Source: Saururus chinensis (lineage: Eukaryota > Streptophyta > Magnoliopsida > Piperales > Saururaceae). From it: a DNA stretch of 64,000 nucleotides. How positions within the stretch are numbered: position 1 is the first letter of the stretch; each line of letters begins with the position of its first letter. The stretch covers positions 37,540,219 to 37,604,218 of the forward strand of contig CP141141.1 of assembly GCA_035235625.1 (NCBI GenBank). Reading direction: 5' to 3'. Positions 12,300 through 25,837 of this stretch are shown here, piece after piece. The notes beneath the pieces were generated by a model, which saw only the letters and a program-made list of their open reading frames with translations, ran no database searches and was not told the DNA's origin. The translations under genes were made by a program, and so were the position numbers.

Positions 12300-13271
12300 T
12301 AGTGATGCCACCGGGTTGGGTTCAGGTCGGGTTTTGGTAAACCCGACTCCGATACCATTTAAAAAATTAAAACCCAAATCCTATACCAAACCCGTTACGG
12401 ATTAAAAAATTTATACCAAACCCGACTCTTAATGGTAAAACCAAAACCCAAACCCGACCCGACCCAAATATTTACCACTTGACCCGACCCGACCTGAATC
12501 TAAAAAAAAACCTCAGCGAAGACCAAAAAAAACTTTCGGTACCGGAGGCACAATGGAACTGCCAGAAACCTCTCCCACCTCACCAACTTTATCTCTTTGC
12601 ACCAACTTTATACACGGTTGAGTAAAAAAAATCTAGAGGCAAATTTAGACAAACCAGTCAACCAGAGGCTCGTGGGTCAGGCACCGCGGTGAAAGAAAGA
12701 TCCAGACGGCCAGAGGTCCAAGCTCAACTGCGAAAGGCAGATCCGAATGAACCATAGGCCCGAGCACGGCAGCGAAAGGCAAATCGAGACGGACAAGAGG
12801 CCTGGGCGTGGCAGCGAAAGGTAGATCAAGACTTACCAAAGCCTGGGCGCGGCAGTGAAAGGTAGATCCAGAAGGACCAGAGGCCCGGGCGTGGCGGCGA
12901 AAGGCAAATCCACACTGACCAAAGGCCTGGGCGCGGTGGCAAAATGGAGATGAAGCGTTGGTGAGATGGAGAGGAAGCGCCGGTGAAATAGAGAGGAGGC
13001 GCTGCCGAAATGGAGAGGAGGCGCCAGGGAGATGAGCTCGGGAGGTGGAGTAGCGAACTGAAACTGGATCTAGGAAAAATTAGGGCACGACGCATAAGTT
13101 GTAGATACTGGGTCGGGTTGGGTTTGACAAAACCCGAATCCGACCCGACCCGAAAGGTTCGGGTCAATATTTAAACCCGAACCCAATTTGTTATACCATT
13201 AAGGATATCCAAACCCGACCCATTAAGGTTGTATCGGGTTTACCATTTACCCAACCCGAGTGGCATCCCTA
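12300..13271. mobile_element. Non-autonomous hAT element, 972 bp, perfect 8-bp TSD
   Basis: Flanked by identical CATCGGGA (12292-12299 and 13272-13279). Termini are TAGTGATGCCACCGGG on the left and TAGGGATGCCACTCGGG on the right (inverse), with subterminal AACCCGACCC repeats. An 8-bp duplication plus TAGGG-like ends is the hAT signature. No transposase frame is present. Minus-strand frames inside (12645-12839, 12826-13167) come from GC-rich tandem repeats. A short relative is at 25601-25837. Confidence 0.85.
12690..12945. repeat. GC-rich tandem repeats of about 42 bp inside the hAT element
   Basis: About six imperfect units share phrases such as GCGAAAGGCAGATCC and AGAGGCCCGGGCGTGGC. On the minus strand the frames show a 14-residue period (LDLPFAA...). 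The repeats are far more GC-rich than the surrounding DNA. Confidence 0.6.
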
Positions 13272-14233
13272 CATCGGGAGCTCAATATACACAAAATAAA
13301 AATTAAAGGTGATATAAGTTAAAAAATAAAAAATGATATTCATATTTTATTTTCTCTACACTATAAGGCTAGAACACAAATAGGTCCCACCTAATAACGA
13401 GATTTACTTGTTCCGATAAAATCATAAGTAACAAGGCTTACGGGATAGAAAAAGTGTAAGAATATAAGCTTCCTTAAAAACAAATCCACTCCCTTATATT
13501 CGAACGAGGACAGCTAAAGAGTGTTCAATTTTTTTGCTCTCCTATCAAAAAACGGCTTGGTTTAGTTCGATTTTCAAGCTAGAACTATTTCTTGGTTCAC
13601 TCTCTGCTCAAGCGACTAAAAGTCCGAAGCAGGTCAAAATGACTTCGCACTGACTTACCTGCCACATTTTCTGGTTGACTTTCACAGTTGGGACACTATC
13701 GCTGCTGAGGCTTGCTAGATTATGCCGTAGTCTGCATGTTATTTCATAGATGATACCGCATTTCTGGTTTTATAGAAAGAAAATTCATCATGTGCACGTT
13801 TATATTCAGCTGCGCATGAACTCAGCCAAGTAGAGGCTGGAGGAATTGAGGGTAAATCCTTTTGTACTTTCCATATTCAAGTTTGAAGTCAAGTTGAGTC
13901 AACTGGCAAAACATTTGATAAATTCAAGCTAAGCCAACTGGGCAAAGAGAAGCACATGGCAATAATATGATTTTTTGGACTCTGATTCCACTTCTTATTG
14001 ACTGTACAGTATAGGCATAATATTAAACTTCCAAAGTTCGACCAGAGCCATCTACAAAAAAGTGTAATGTGATCAAACTTCTCTTTGACAGAAGAGATTT
14101 TGCGCAAAATATATGGTTAGTAATATAATATTTTTCTAACCTGGTGTAAGAATAACTATATACAGACCAATCTCCAGGAAGGCCTTGATCATGTTGTACT
14201 TGGTTTTGGCAGGAACAGCGAAACGAATAAAAG

Positions 14234-17200
14234 CTAAAGGCCAGATGTCTCATCTGTGATTGCGCTAATACTTCCTTCAATGTCATACTTTTGGTATATT
14301 CTTAATTGATTCTCTTTCCACCACTTCTCAGCTTCCTTCTCACTGAAGCGCTTTCGGCTGCAGCATGGCACAAAACCTTTCAAGTAAATCATATAACATG
14401 TACTAAATCAACTAAATGAAACCTGTGAAAGCCAAGCTGTCAACGTCCCAGATGAAAAAGTACTCTAAAAGTATAGCATTCACTGGGTATAAGTAAACCA
14501 GATAAAAACCAAACTGTCAAAGTTCCAGATGAAAAAAAAAATTTCTGGAAGCTTAGCATTTACATGAGGCAAAGCCATTTTCTCCTCGCAACTTGGCTGA
14601 GTAAAAAATCTTCTATACTGGTCTTTTTATCATTTACCAAAGAATAGGCCGATTAGATGTTGATCGACATTTTATGACAGTTCAATCATGGCCTACGCAT
14701 GGTACTAGATTCAAAAATAAAAAGTTTCTGCTTCAAAAATATGTATTCGGAACTACAATTACCTGAATCTCACACGTTTGAGGCCCTTTTTCCCACACGG
14801 AAGCATTGTAACAGTGATATATACACCAGGTTCGTCGTTCTCCACCCACTCTGTTTTAAATCCACCATGAGAATCATCAGATCGTCGTACAAGAGTATCA
14901 TCAACTAACTTCATCTGCTCATGGGGCAGATCTCTCCTGTAAACCCCCTTCAGTGGACAGGATGGGGTCTGCACATCATCTTTAGGCCTCTGCTTAAAGA
15001 TTTTAAAGTCAGAAGTATGATGGTTCTCTATCCTCCCAAACAGGGACTTCAAGTCGTCAAACTTAAGAGATTCTTCACAGACCGCTGTCATTAAGGGTAA
15101 ATGTGCATCAACTCTCTCTGATATTGTGGTATTTACAAAGTTCCTCGCTTCCTCTCCTGATGCAAACTTATCCGAAATGGCATTTAGCTGTATGGTGGCA
15201 ACCCGCATTAAACTATTTTATTATCTCCTTAAATCAGACAAAACAAAATAATTTGTTTCTGTAAATATTAGATTTACCATTTATTTCTTTTTTAACTATT
15301 ATTAATAAGGTAGCCAACTCTACTTCACAGAAGACTCAGAGTAGTCATTTGTACGTACCCGACATGTCAAGACTCTTATGACATCCTTTGCCGCTTTACA
15401 TTTGGCAGCTTCATCCTTTGCAATTGACCAGGTTTCATCAATTCTTTCCTGATATTGTTGAAGCATCTCAGTTCTTGATTGACAACGCCTTGCAAGTCTC
15501 TCAACCTATCATATATAAAATAAGAAGTATAAACAAAACACAAAACCAAAAAATTATTTCCCTTGTACTAAATTTTCCAAAGAAATGATGAAAGTCTAAG
15601 AGATACAAAATTCCATGTAAATAGTGCAATATACCTCAGCTTGCAGTCTCTGCACTTCTTCAGTGAGAATCTGACTTAACTCTGTTGAATCATTTTTCAA
15701 AACATGGGGACTGGGCATCCCAGCAGATTCATCAGTAGTGGAATGAGTGACCACTGTTGAACTTGCTAAACTATTGCTGTTAAATTGTTTAGGACGTGTT
15801 ACCTGACCCCATCTTGGGGTCATATTGGGAAAAGCTGACAGCTTTTGGTTTTCAATCATTTTTCTTTCTCCATAAGCAGGTAGTTTAGGAGAAAATATTT
15901 GCAATGGTGAAAATCCAGCTTCATCTCGGGTTGCCCTTATATTAGAAAGATGTCTACTAGAAACCAAAGGTGGTCTTGGACTTTGGGATTGTAGCCTTAA
16001 TCCAGACTTTACAAGATTATTCAATTGCTTGAAACATGGCTCGCAAACTCGATAGTGCTTGCTCTTATTGGGAGCTAGTGCTGCATTCAAAGTTTTCTTA
16101 CTAGCACATGAATGGCAGAATACTAAACCACAGTTGTAACAGTTACACTTTTTCCTGGTAAAGCAAAAAACCATTCTACACCCACTACAAATCAATTGGT
16201 CAGTGGTGGAAACAAATCTATGCAAACAAATTGCAGATGTGAAACTAGATCCACACGTGATATTCTGTACAACACGTTCCTTCAGAGCCTCCACCAAAGC
16301 TGGAGACTGTCTATCTTCAACATCTCCTAGCCCTAGCCGTCCATTTGCTCCCATTCCCCATGTATAAACTTTCCCTGTTGATGTCAAGACAGCCACATGG
16401 TATGATCCACATGCAATCTGCATAACAAACTCTCCCCTAAGTGCACCTTCCACAGACACATAGGTTTTGTCTCCATACCGGCAACCACCAAGTTGGCCAT
16501 GAACTGCACTTCCCATGGTGTAAACTATGCCTGTAACATCAAGTGCCACAGTCAACATTCTTCCACACGCTACTTGAACAAAGTCATGATCCATAAGAGT
16601 TGCAACACATGTTGGGACAAGCTTCCTTGCCATGTCCTTATGTCCAAGTCTTCCTTCATCCCCATCTCCCCAGGTGAACAATTTGCCAGAGGAGCCATCA
16701 TTTTTGAAACGATTATTCATTGTGTCCACAATAGCAGCAGTATGCCATGAACCACATGCAACTGATTTTACCCATAATCCCTTCAAAGATTCAACCTCCT
16801 TTGGTTGAGAATAGCTTTGAAGGACTCCATGCCCAAGAGCTCCAAATGTTCCATCACCATAAGTGAATAAGTGCCCATTAGAGGAGATAACTGCTGCATG
16901 CCACTCTCCACATGCAATCTTTGTAATATGCAGACCCTCAAAGGGAACAGCAATTCTACGAGGCAACCACGGATTTTTACATTTTCCATCGTCTCCAATG
17001 CTATGAATCATCTCACCCCAAGTATAAAGTTCACCAGAGTGTGTAAGCGCCAGAGTATGGTGCTCACCACATGCAACTGATTCCACATGGATATCTACCA
17101 AGGACTCAACAACTTTGGGATAAGAGACATCCATTTTAATACCATGCCCAAGTCTTCCTCCTTTCTCCTCACCCCAGCAGAAAACTTCGCCCTGTTTTGT

Positions 17201-19885
17201 AACCAAAGCAGCATGTTTTCCTCCGCAGGACATGCTTCTAACATCTAACATGCTTGCAGATTCTACCAATTTTGGAAGCAATGAATCAAATCTCATATCA
17301 AAAGAAGTGGTTAGCAAATCCAATCTACCCCCTAGGGCCCCACCTTCAGTTCCTTCTCCCCACATTAATACATCTATGAGACATTCATCCTTGTACAATG
17401 AAGAGGTACAACTCGCAGCAGAGCTTAAGGCACTATGTGAACTGGTGCTCCAATCATTGCTAACATGAGCTGCTCTTAGCTTTCTGTTATAATATTCAGA
17501 ACCACTGGAATGAGGCATTTGTGAATGTATGCGTGAACTGAAGGAAAGTTTTTCTTCTGATGAACGACAATTGTTCACAGTATTCATGGACCCATCTGAA
17601 AAGGATCTCTCAGCTAAAGATCGAGGACTACCACATAAGCTCCGAACCTTAAAGAGTAGATTATGGTTTAATCAGGAAGCACACAATGAATTGTACCAAA
17701 AAAAACAGGAACCACAAATTGAAGATACAACATCTTTAATGAGATTCAAGAGACAAGGGTGAATGAAAACCTGGAACAAGTCAGTTGCATCATCCAGGAG
17801 TCCCAGATTTTGCTTTCTTTGGGCATGCCCCACTGGGCTATTAATGCAAGACTGAGCACCTCTACCATTACTCATACTACATGGATGTCGTGGGTTTTGA
17901 CATCTTGAAACCAATGCGGTCAAGCCTATAATCCAAGTTTCAGCCTGATCCTTGTCCTTGCACACCTAAAAATTAAGCAAAATGATATTGCTGAAGAATA
18001 TTAATTTGGATATAACCATAGACTTCAAAATCTAAACATACATTGTCAGTGAACATACTACAGAAAAAAAAAAGTTAACAAAGAACTTTTTCTAAGAAAA
18101 TTGATAAAAGTACCAGGTCAATGGACAATTTCCCATTTCCATGGATAATTGAGAACGAATGACTCTCCTTTTCTGGTTGAGGTTGCCTTTGAAATTTTGC
18201 CTATAACAACTTACAGTACGTTATTCAAAGAAAACAACTTATTAGCAGATACAAAACTAAATTTGGAGAAATTTGACATAAAACAACTTACAGTACACTG
18301 CCCAGGAATGATCTTGGTAACTAAACTCAATTTCAGTTGTTTTTCCTCTTTTCCAGAAAACCAAATCAATGACTTTTCATCCTGAAAACCAAAATAAAAT
18401 TGCTATTTAAATTTCAAACAATGAAACAAACACCACAAAGCAGCAGACTATAGTTCAAGTGGAGAAAATTTTAAATAACTGAATTAAGTGTAGAATTAAT
18501 AAATCAGAACGCTTTTCATTTTAATATTAATTTTTTTCTATTTTTTTTCCTTTTCTTTGTGGATTTCATCATTTAGTTGCTGCTCTCCTTTAAGCTCCAA
18601 ACAAATTGCTAGGAAAGAAAAGTTAAACAATGCTCAACCATAACTTGCATATAGAAACAATAAGCAGTGGAACATGCTATGCTCTTTGAAAGGACCCTAC
18701 CGTGGATACCCTGAAAGGGCAGAATTTGGGCTTCCCCCTCCTTCCAAACTTCAAAAGGTGTGCTCCTTTCTTCAAGACCACAATTGCCTTTGCAGATTAT
18801 AGAAAAATCTTTTGAGTTAAAAAAATAACAAATTCAGCAGTACCACTAGCATTAGGTTTATGCACATAAATAAGATCAATGTAAAAACTATCTACCAATG
18901 TGCACGGTATTGAAATAAGTCCATTTGTCAAAGAAATACCATATTATGCTCGTATGCAAATATGCACATTAAGGCATATGATGGTTTAAGTGAAAGAATT
19001 CTTGATAGTCAATCAAAAAGAAAAAGGCCAGACAGAGAAAATTTAGTCAGACATAGCAGGAACGCCCCATTACGGCCAGGTATGTGGTGCAATGTCGCCT
19101 ACCAACTCACAACGAGGGATGCTCAAATCATCAAAACCACAGAAGCTGAGATTATATAAGGAAATAAATAGTGTCCCACTTAATCTAGTAACTAAACATC
19201 AACCTCTTATGTTCGTTATGCTATACGTAATTTTGTACAATTTGATCTCGTTACATCAAAAAAGTGAAAAGATAAGCGCAGGATTCTATGGCCTTAACAA
19301 TGGCGGCTTCCATGGTCACAGAAATGCAAACCCTCGAGATCATAAGAAACCAACATAAGGGAAACTCTCAAGTTGCATAAAAACGTCGAAACATTGTGTA
19401 CATAATAAAAGTGCTCCCAGATTAAACAACAGGATTCCTTCAATTTCAATAAAATATATTTAACAACGCCCACCTGAAATCAACTCGTGAAAGTCCCATC
19501 TTAGTACTGAAGAATTGTCAGAAACCCCAAGAGCAACACATTCACTGAAAACTGAAAACGGCAGAACGAACCATTTGCAAAGCGAAAAAGAAAAGGGAAT
19601 GCAGAAATGCTTAAAGAAAGAATTTTGATATCTCTTTCGGTCCCAAACTCAGATCAGAGTTAGCAAATACCAAAAGGAAAAAAGATAGAGAATGAGTAAG
19701 ACAGTTGCTCTCCACTGAAGCAAAGAAAACTAAATGGCCTTGGGCGTGGCATTCACTTTAACGTTTGAAGCTTAACAAATGAAAGAAATACCCATCTGGG
19801 TTTTTTAGGAAATGGGCATATAATGACAGACCTGCTCGACTCCTCTTGCCAACTGAAGTCTGGTGGCAGAGTTCCCCTCGTCCAT
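14234..19885 (-). CDS. PRAF1: PRAF: PH, RCC1, FYVE and BRX domain protein
   Basis: Nine coding exons on the minus strand join in phase: 19885-19832, 18787-18701, 18381-18292, 18200-18114, 17965-17771, 17647-15635, 15505-15359, 15187-14763 and 14357-14234. They give 1073 residues, the usual family length. Order: PH domain (about 19-128, with [14 protein letters not shown] and [12 protein letters not shown]), RCC1 beta-propeller repeats (about 258-645, repeated ACGxxHT...TWG units), variant FYVE zinc finger (about 652-716), coiled coil (about 824-905), and BRX domain (about 1004-1055, [14 protein letters not shown]...KRVRF). PRAF proteins bind phosphoinositides on endomembranes; the RCC1 part may act on small GTPases and BRX mediates protein contact. 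In FYVE the expected RKxHNCYNCG reads [10 protein letters not shown], with Cys at the His position. One large exon codes RCC1 plus FYVE. The family is certain; the member number is not. Confidence 0.93.
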
Positions 19886-20137
19886 TTCGACAGGTTTGTT
19901 CTCTTCTGCTGTTTCATGCCATAAAAGGAGAAGAAACAGAGGCACAGCAGACGAGCTTCGTTTCCTCAAAAGGAAAGGTTATAAAGAAGAAGAATGTGAT
20001 TCTGATTTCCGGAGGAAGCATTTTTCACAGAGAGGATTGAAATGGAAGAGAGAGGGAGTCTGGCAGTAGACTTGGCTTTCCTCCTCCTACTGTTCTCTCC
20101 GTCCTTCGTGCAGGCCGTTTAAACTAAACCATTAAGC

Positions 20138-20143
20138 ACGTGT
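20138..20143. promoter_or_regulatory. G-box upstream of PRAF
   Basis: CACGTG within AAGCACGTGTGCTT, about 250 bp upstream of the PRAF start codon. It also forms part of an imperfect hairpin with the following ATGTGCTTATTAA. Function is inferred from sequence and position only. Confidence 0.3.
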
Positions 20144-20199
20144 GCTTCCCATGTGCTTATTAAGGTTTAATAACCATGTGCATTGTGATTTTTTATTAG

Positions 20200-21500
20200 A
20201 TCTTTAAACCTTCTTTCTAATCTACAAGTTTAGTGACAGTAAGTTTGTTCTCTGATCATGACTGCTCGCCTTGGCCTTATACCAAACAATTCCATTGTAT
20301 TATATACTATTTTCTACAACACTTGTAAATGGAACTTCATAAGAACTAACTAGTTGGGACTTGCTGGCGATCTAATTAATTTTGTAAATGTATAAGTAAG
20401 GAACCACAAGTGATCTTCTTTGCATATTATGTGGTGTTTTCTGTTAAGAAAAAGCTACTATGAGCCAGGTCTCACGCTAACTCGTCATCTCGATCACCTA
20501 TTTGCCCCTAAATTATGTACATTGTTGGATTGAAATCTCACATCCCACGAAGCCTAGTTCGCGGTTAACATTCATGAGCTCGAACTCATAGACATATTTT
20601 TAAGAAATAAGAGTATAATTATTTTAAAACATTGCTAATGAAACTCTGTTTCTTATCTTATATTTAAAAGAAGGCCACCATCAAAGCCTTAATCACAGGG
20701 GCATGAGAAATTAAAAGTTGGTTTTCCCATTTAAGAGGGAGGAGGGTCAGTTCCTCTCATAGAAGAGTGTCAGTTCGATGTCAGACAGGAATCATGGAGA
20801 TCTTCCTTTGATGCTTCTAACGAGAACTAGGTTCATCCAAAGTCAGGTAAGCTCCCCATATGTAGCTATCCATTGCTTTGACCTTTCTTCTTAGTACACA
20901 ACTATTCATGGAACACGCTACAGTGAGGCTTAAAGATCATAGGACTTTTTAGCCACAACGTACCACTGAAAGCTTGATCACTGTCAAGTGTTTTCATTAA
21001 GCAAGTGTGTAGCCTGGCAACACCAAAGGTTTCAATATAAATCAGCTGACTCTGTTATGGGTGATTTCTTCATAATTCCATCTCAAATCAGGTATTTTTT
21101 TTATTAGGCACAGTTAATAGGGAAAACTTAGCTTGGGATTTTGACAGAGCAAGTGGAACCAGAAAAGATTCATGGCTTGTTGGCTGTCATTTACCAAATT
21201 CTTGTAACAGGACAATAACGTGTATATAATCAAGTAGACAGCATTATATGGGGCCTAAGGTGGAAGCATACCAGTCTGCAGTGTTCCCCTTAGGCAGATC
21301 AGGGGATTTGTACAACCGAGAAGGTTTGGGGCCCTATTTGAAAATGTTAGACAAGTTTAATGGCCCTCAAACCAGCAGGCATGGGTGGGTCTGATTAGGG
21401 CGAAATAATAGGCCGGTCATCCTAGTTTTATTGGCGGTGGGAGACGATGCTAAGTGCGGTTTTTTGCCCTTTCCTTCGAGGGCAGGTGTGCTTTAAAGGT
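20200..21500. other. Intergenic, no gene recognised
   Basis: Upstream flank of PRAF. Moderately complex AT-rich sequence without a convincing frame, tRNA or repeat signature. Confidence 0.4.
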
Positions 21501-21524
21501 AGGTAGTATTAAAAATTTTGTCTC

Positions 21525-21985
21525 CAAGTTGATTTTCATTTCAAATTGGAATTAGCTTAAATTATCAAATTACTTTATGAGATGATTTCATGGATTCTAG
21601 CTCCCGGTCTCTGTTTTGAAAATTATAGATTTTGTTATTTTTTTAACGGTTATCTCTTATATTAATTTAAGCCTCGAAAGATATATCATATAAATAGGGC
21701 CTACTTTAAAAGTTTAAAATTACCTACTTTTATAGAATTTTGTTTGATAAAGTTTAAATTTAAGAGTGTAATAGTACCAAGAATGTGCATATTAGAGTTT
21801 AGGAGATAGAGTTATATTAATTTAAAGTTTTAAAATTGGGTTTGACACCACATCCAAATTTATTTAAAAAAAATGTATTTCCAACCATAATTCACATTCG
21901 GCAGTAAATTTTTGGAACTAAATTCCAAAAAATTTCAATTCTATTTCTAAAAAGTCCAAAACCCAAACAGCCGACTCTAAATATG
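21525..21985 (-). repeat. About 550-bp AT-rich MITE family, copy a (partial)
   Basis: Shares ordered phrases with the right-arm copy at 59487-60037: GTTTTGAAAATTATA, AACGGTTATCTCT, TTTAAAAGTTTAAAATTACC, ATAGTACCAAGAATGTGCAT and AAAATTGGGTTTGACA. It ends near ACCCAAACAG, as the family termini do. It is more decayed than the 58-60 kb copies. Confidence 0.6.
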
Positions 21986-22012
21986 GTGCACTAAGAGGCT
22001 GATTGTTATCTC

Positions 22013-22130
22013 CCTATTGATGAAAAAATATTAGGTACAGATAAGGTAGCTACATGGCATGCTTACACGTCCCCTTATTGATGAGAAAATATTAAGTGCA
22101 TATAAGGTACCTACATGGCATGTTTACGTG
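22013..22130. repeat. Two-copy tandem duplication, period about 60 bp
   Basis: The phrases TATTGATGAxAAAATATTA and AAGGTAxCTACATGGCATG occur twice, about 60 bases apart. There is no coding content. Confidence 0.6.
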
Positions 22131-22464
22131 ATGTCTGACACCAATTACAAAGTGACTTGCTCGTACCCTTATGCCTTGACTCCGAAAAAATAGATAACAT
22201 GTTACGAATCACGATGATATAAGTCATGCTAGGCATGCCAGGTTGGCGCCCTATTTGTATCTAATATTTTTTACTTATTAACAGTGAGAGACTTGATGCT
22301 CCAAGAGGCATGTTGCCTTGCCCTTTTTAGGGCGACCCCATAAGGTGCTCTAAGAGGCTTGTTGTTCCTTTCTAGTCTAAGTCCTGGGACTCAACATTGT
22401 TATTTAACACAAAAATAGAAATAACAAGATCGTGAACCTTGAAAAGGAATTGTCCCATAGTACA

Positions 22465-22671
22465 TATTCCCTCTATCTTATATCAATAGTTACATTTTAA
22501 AAAATAGTAATTTTTATTAAATAGTGAAACTCATATGTAAGAGAAAAAAAAATAAGCTTATGATACTCTTTTTTAACCACCCAACCACATAAATTTAATA
22601 AAATAGAGTTATTAATATAGCAAAAACTTTTTCGTAAAATAAAACTATTAATTTAAAACAGAGGGAGTATA
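22465..22671. mobile_element. Stowaway-like MITE
   Basis: Starts TATTCCCTCTATCTTATAT and ends AACAGAGGGAGTATA, inverted termini of the CTCCCTCYGT Stowaway (Tc1/mariner) type with TA at the junctions. No coding capacity. Confidence 0.55.
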
Positions 22672-22699
22672 TATAGTTTGATTTACATAGTGGCGCTCT

Positions 22700-25020
22700 T
22701 GTTAGCGAATTATTCAAATAAACGGACTCGGAATTTTATCATCTATCTGTATGTATGCATAGTCCCTTTTCCTGTGAACATAAGTAAATGTTTTTTGGGG
22801 GACAATGTATAGCACATCACATGGCTGTTCCTCTACGTGACTCCAAAGGAATGGCTAGACAGACATAGTTACATAATGTTATGTGCATTGCGTGGAACCA
22901 TGTGACATATTGTCTGTCTACCAAACATGCTTAATAAATAATGCCTCTTGCAATTTTTTATGATGAAAAACTGGTGGGCTACGTTGCTAGATTTGTAGGG
23001 TTTCAATTAAAGTGTGTGATGAGTAGTTGCAACGCATTACCTTCAGTACTGGCCATTTTAAGTTTAGACTATTATTAGCATATCTACATTAACATTGGCA
23101 TAAATTAAACTTTTTATGTGTACTTAAAGTTGGTAGTAGTCTTTATAGCTTATAATTTATATTATAATTGTAGGCTACTTTTGGGCATCAGCTGCTTCCC
23201 TTCTAGTCAGTGGCCTTTGTTGGCACTTGACAGTGATTAAGCAGATAAATCATGAACAGTGCATTTACCATCAACCAAGTCTTTTCTGAACTATCATGAA
23301 CTCGTTTAGGTCACCATTACCGCGGCTCTCTCTCTCTCTCTATTTCTCTGGCACCCATATTTCATGTAACCCGAAATGAGTTATGCTGCAGGACAGGAAT
23401 TAAATTCTGCAAGTGTTATTCAGTGGCTTCTCAAGACAAGAAGACAGCGCAGATAATGGCCTTAAAACACATTCATGCACGCAGATACTCTTCCAGCAAG
23501 AAGAAAACAAAACAGGAAACTTAATACATACAGAAAAAGTTCCTGCCACGCTCGACATTCATGTGCAAAAAAAAACATTGCACCACCAACCCCAGTAACA
23601 TGGGGGAATAGTTGCTTGATTGTCTGTAACAACCTACATTAGAGAAGGTCCAAACCACAAAAAAAAACCTACTTTAAATAAACCACACTAGTTGGCTGCA
23701 TTCCTTTGCCTCTGATGTCTCTCTCTCTCTCCAACTGCAGTTGCATATGACACTTCAATTCCTCTTGAAGGCACAACCTAAAGCTTATCTCAACCATGAG
23801 ATAGTACTGTCAAGACAATCAACTTTAAAGTATTTAGTCTCCTCGTGGCTACATCCCTTCACATAATCCTCCTCACAAGTTACAAAAAATCTCTTCTTTA
23901 TCCCTAAACCGTCAGAAAAGTGGCCAATCCTTACAAGAAGATAAGTTAAATATATGTGTTACTCACTTGCTCAAGAATACATCTCAAATAAGAATCCCAT
24001 CAAATCCGGGCGTAGCCAAACTTCAAGCCTTTTTTGATGCCCAATAATACTGTTAATGGACATGTGTGACTACTTACCAACTCAGGGATTAGCGTTGCAT
24101 CTTAGTCCGACCCGGAAGAAAAGGTCAAAATTCAAGGGCCCGGAACAAACCCCCCAACTCGTCGCATGTGGATCATCATTTGTCGCCTTTCCTAATTTTG
24201 TTGGAACACAGATGTCGGCGTCTTGCAGACTTTCTTATTACTCCGGCCTTTGAGCTTATCCCACCTGGTTAAGATCTTTAGGGTTGAGACAAGCGTTGAG
24301 ATCTTTTGTAGAAAGAAAAAGGGAAATGTTTTTCTGATTGCATTCCATGACCAAAAACCGTGACCATGTAACATGCAACATAGGAATGTCACATGCTAGA
24401 CGCGTCTACAGAAAAAAAGATGACTTGTTATTTATTCCCCAATAAGTGCATTATCAGATACTTTGGACTAACTATGTTTACATTACGAAAAACTGATGAA
24501 CATAAACAAGTTCATGACGAAACCCTAATCTTACTTTCTTTGGATTGGCTTGATTGGTACGTATCTGTAGTTAGTCTTTTCTTCCCTAGATTAAGCTCTT
24601 AATAAACTGATTCGAACAATGTGAGAGTGAGGAGGTCAGTTTGCATCGTTTGTATGCTTAATTTGCTTTGGTTAATATCAATTACCTGATCGTTTCCCTT
24701 ACAAGTTAAGGTTTTGACTTGAGCACACAGTTTTACTATCTGAAATGGGTGAATGATATACTTGTATAAAACCAAAGTAATGAAATAAGATGAAGGAACA
24801 AATCAAAACGATCATGTGTATGCAGCTGAATCATGTGTTGCCATGCCAAACATCAACTAGAAGTGTTACCACAAACAAAGCCTTCCCTGATGTGCCTTGT
24901 CCAGGCGATGATCTCGCCTGAGAGCTATGGGAATATTAAGAGTAGAATAGAAGAAGAAACTAGACGGGAATGCGACATCTACCAAATGTAATATGTGACC
25001 TTTCATTTGCATAAAGTAAT
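22700..25020. other. Intergenic, no gene recognised
   Basis: Short CT microsatellites at about 23326-23345 and 23720-23735. Small frames (23413-23598, 24056-24253, +) are unlike any family I know and lack splice context. Confidence 0.4.
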
Positions 25021-25025
25021 ATTAT

Positions 25026-25207
25026 AGTTCCTCCGTCCCATATTAATAGCTCTATTTGAAAGAAAAAAAAAATCCTATTAATAGTTCTATTTGGTTCAGT
25101 TTGAGTGGCTAGTATCACATAACCTATTTCTCATTATCTTAGCTGTGAGTATCTCTGTTTAATTAATTTTTTAAAAAATATAGCTATTAATATAGATAGA
25201 GAGTACA
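25026..25207. mobile_element. Stowaway-like MITE
   Basis: Starts GTTCCTCCGTCCCATATTAA and ends AGCTATTAATATAGATAGAGAGTA, giving inverted termini of the CTCCGTCCC type and TA-rich junctions. AT-rich interior. Confidence 0.5.
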
Positions 25208-25600
25208 TGATATTATTTTTATATGAAAATATTAATATCTAACAAATTTGTCCAACAAATCCCTCAAATGTTAACATGATACGTTTTGGTTAGAGAAAAA
25301 GTAGACTTACAGCTAACCACAAGCGGTGGAAGGCTTTTGTCAGACAAATTCGCATTGGCCGTGTTAAGAGAGAGAGAATCCGAACTGATGTGTTGTTGAC
25401 TACCCCATCTCATTGGTTCAAGCCCAAGTTTGTCCGTCAATTTTTAATATTTCTTTTCTCATATTAATAATTTTATTAATTTTTTTTAAAATAAATAAAT
25501 TATTTATGAACTACAATTACTTTATGAAATTTTAAAAATTAAATAAAACTATTAACATCAAACAGAGAAAATATATTAGTAATATTTGACAATAGCTACG

Positions 25601-25837
25601 TAGGGATGCCACCGGGTTGGGTTGAAAACCCAAACCCGGGTCAGGTTTTATCAAAATACAAAATAAATATAAAAAAATCATATTTATATCCTTAGGTTGG
25701 GTTTTTCAAACTTAAACCCAATATCATTTAAGAAATAATAAACTCAAATCTAACCTAAATAACTATTCAAAAATCCAAATCCCACCCATATTTAATGGGT
25801 CTGGTTTTACCATTTACCGATCCAAGTGGCATCTATA
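25601..25837. mobile_element. Short hAT-derived MITE related to the 12.3-kb element
   Basis: Starts TAGGGATGCCACCGGGTTGG and ends CCAAGTGGCATCTATA, matching the termini of the 12300-13271 element. Flanks TAGCTACG (25593-25600) and TAACTACA (25838-25845) agree at 6 of 8 positions, a decayed 8-bp duplication. Only about 237 bp remain. Confidence 0.65.

Noticed and set aside
12645..13167. Two minus-strand frames with a repeated LDLPFAA-type phrase
   Set aside because: They arise from 42-bp tandem repeats inside a non-autonomous hAT element and have no family match or start context.
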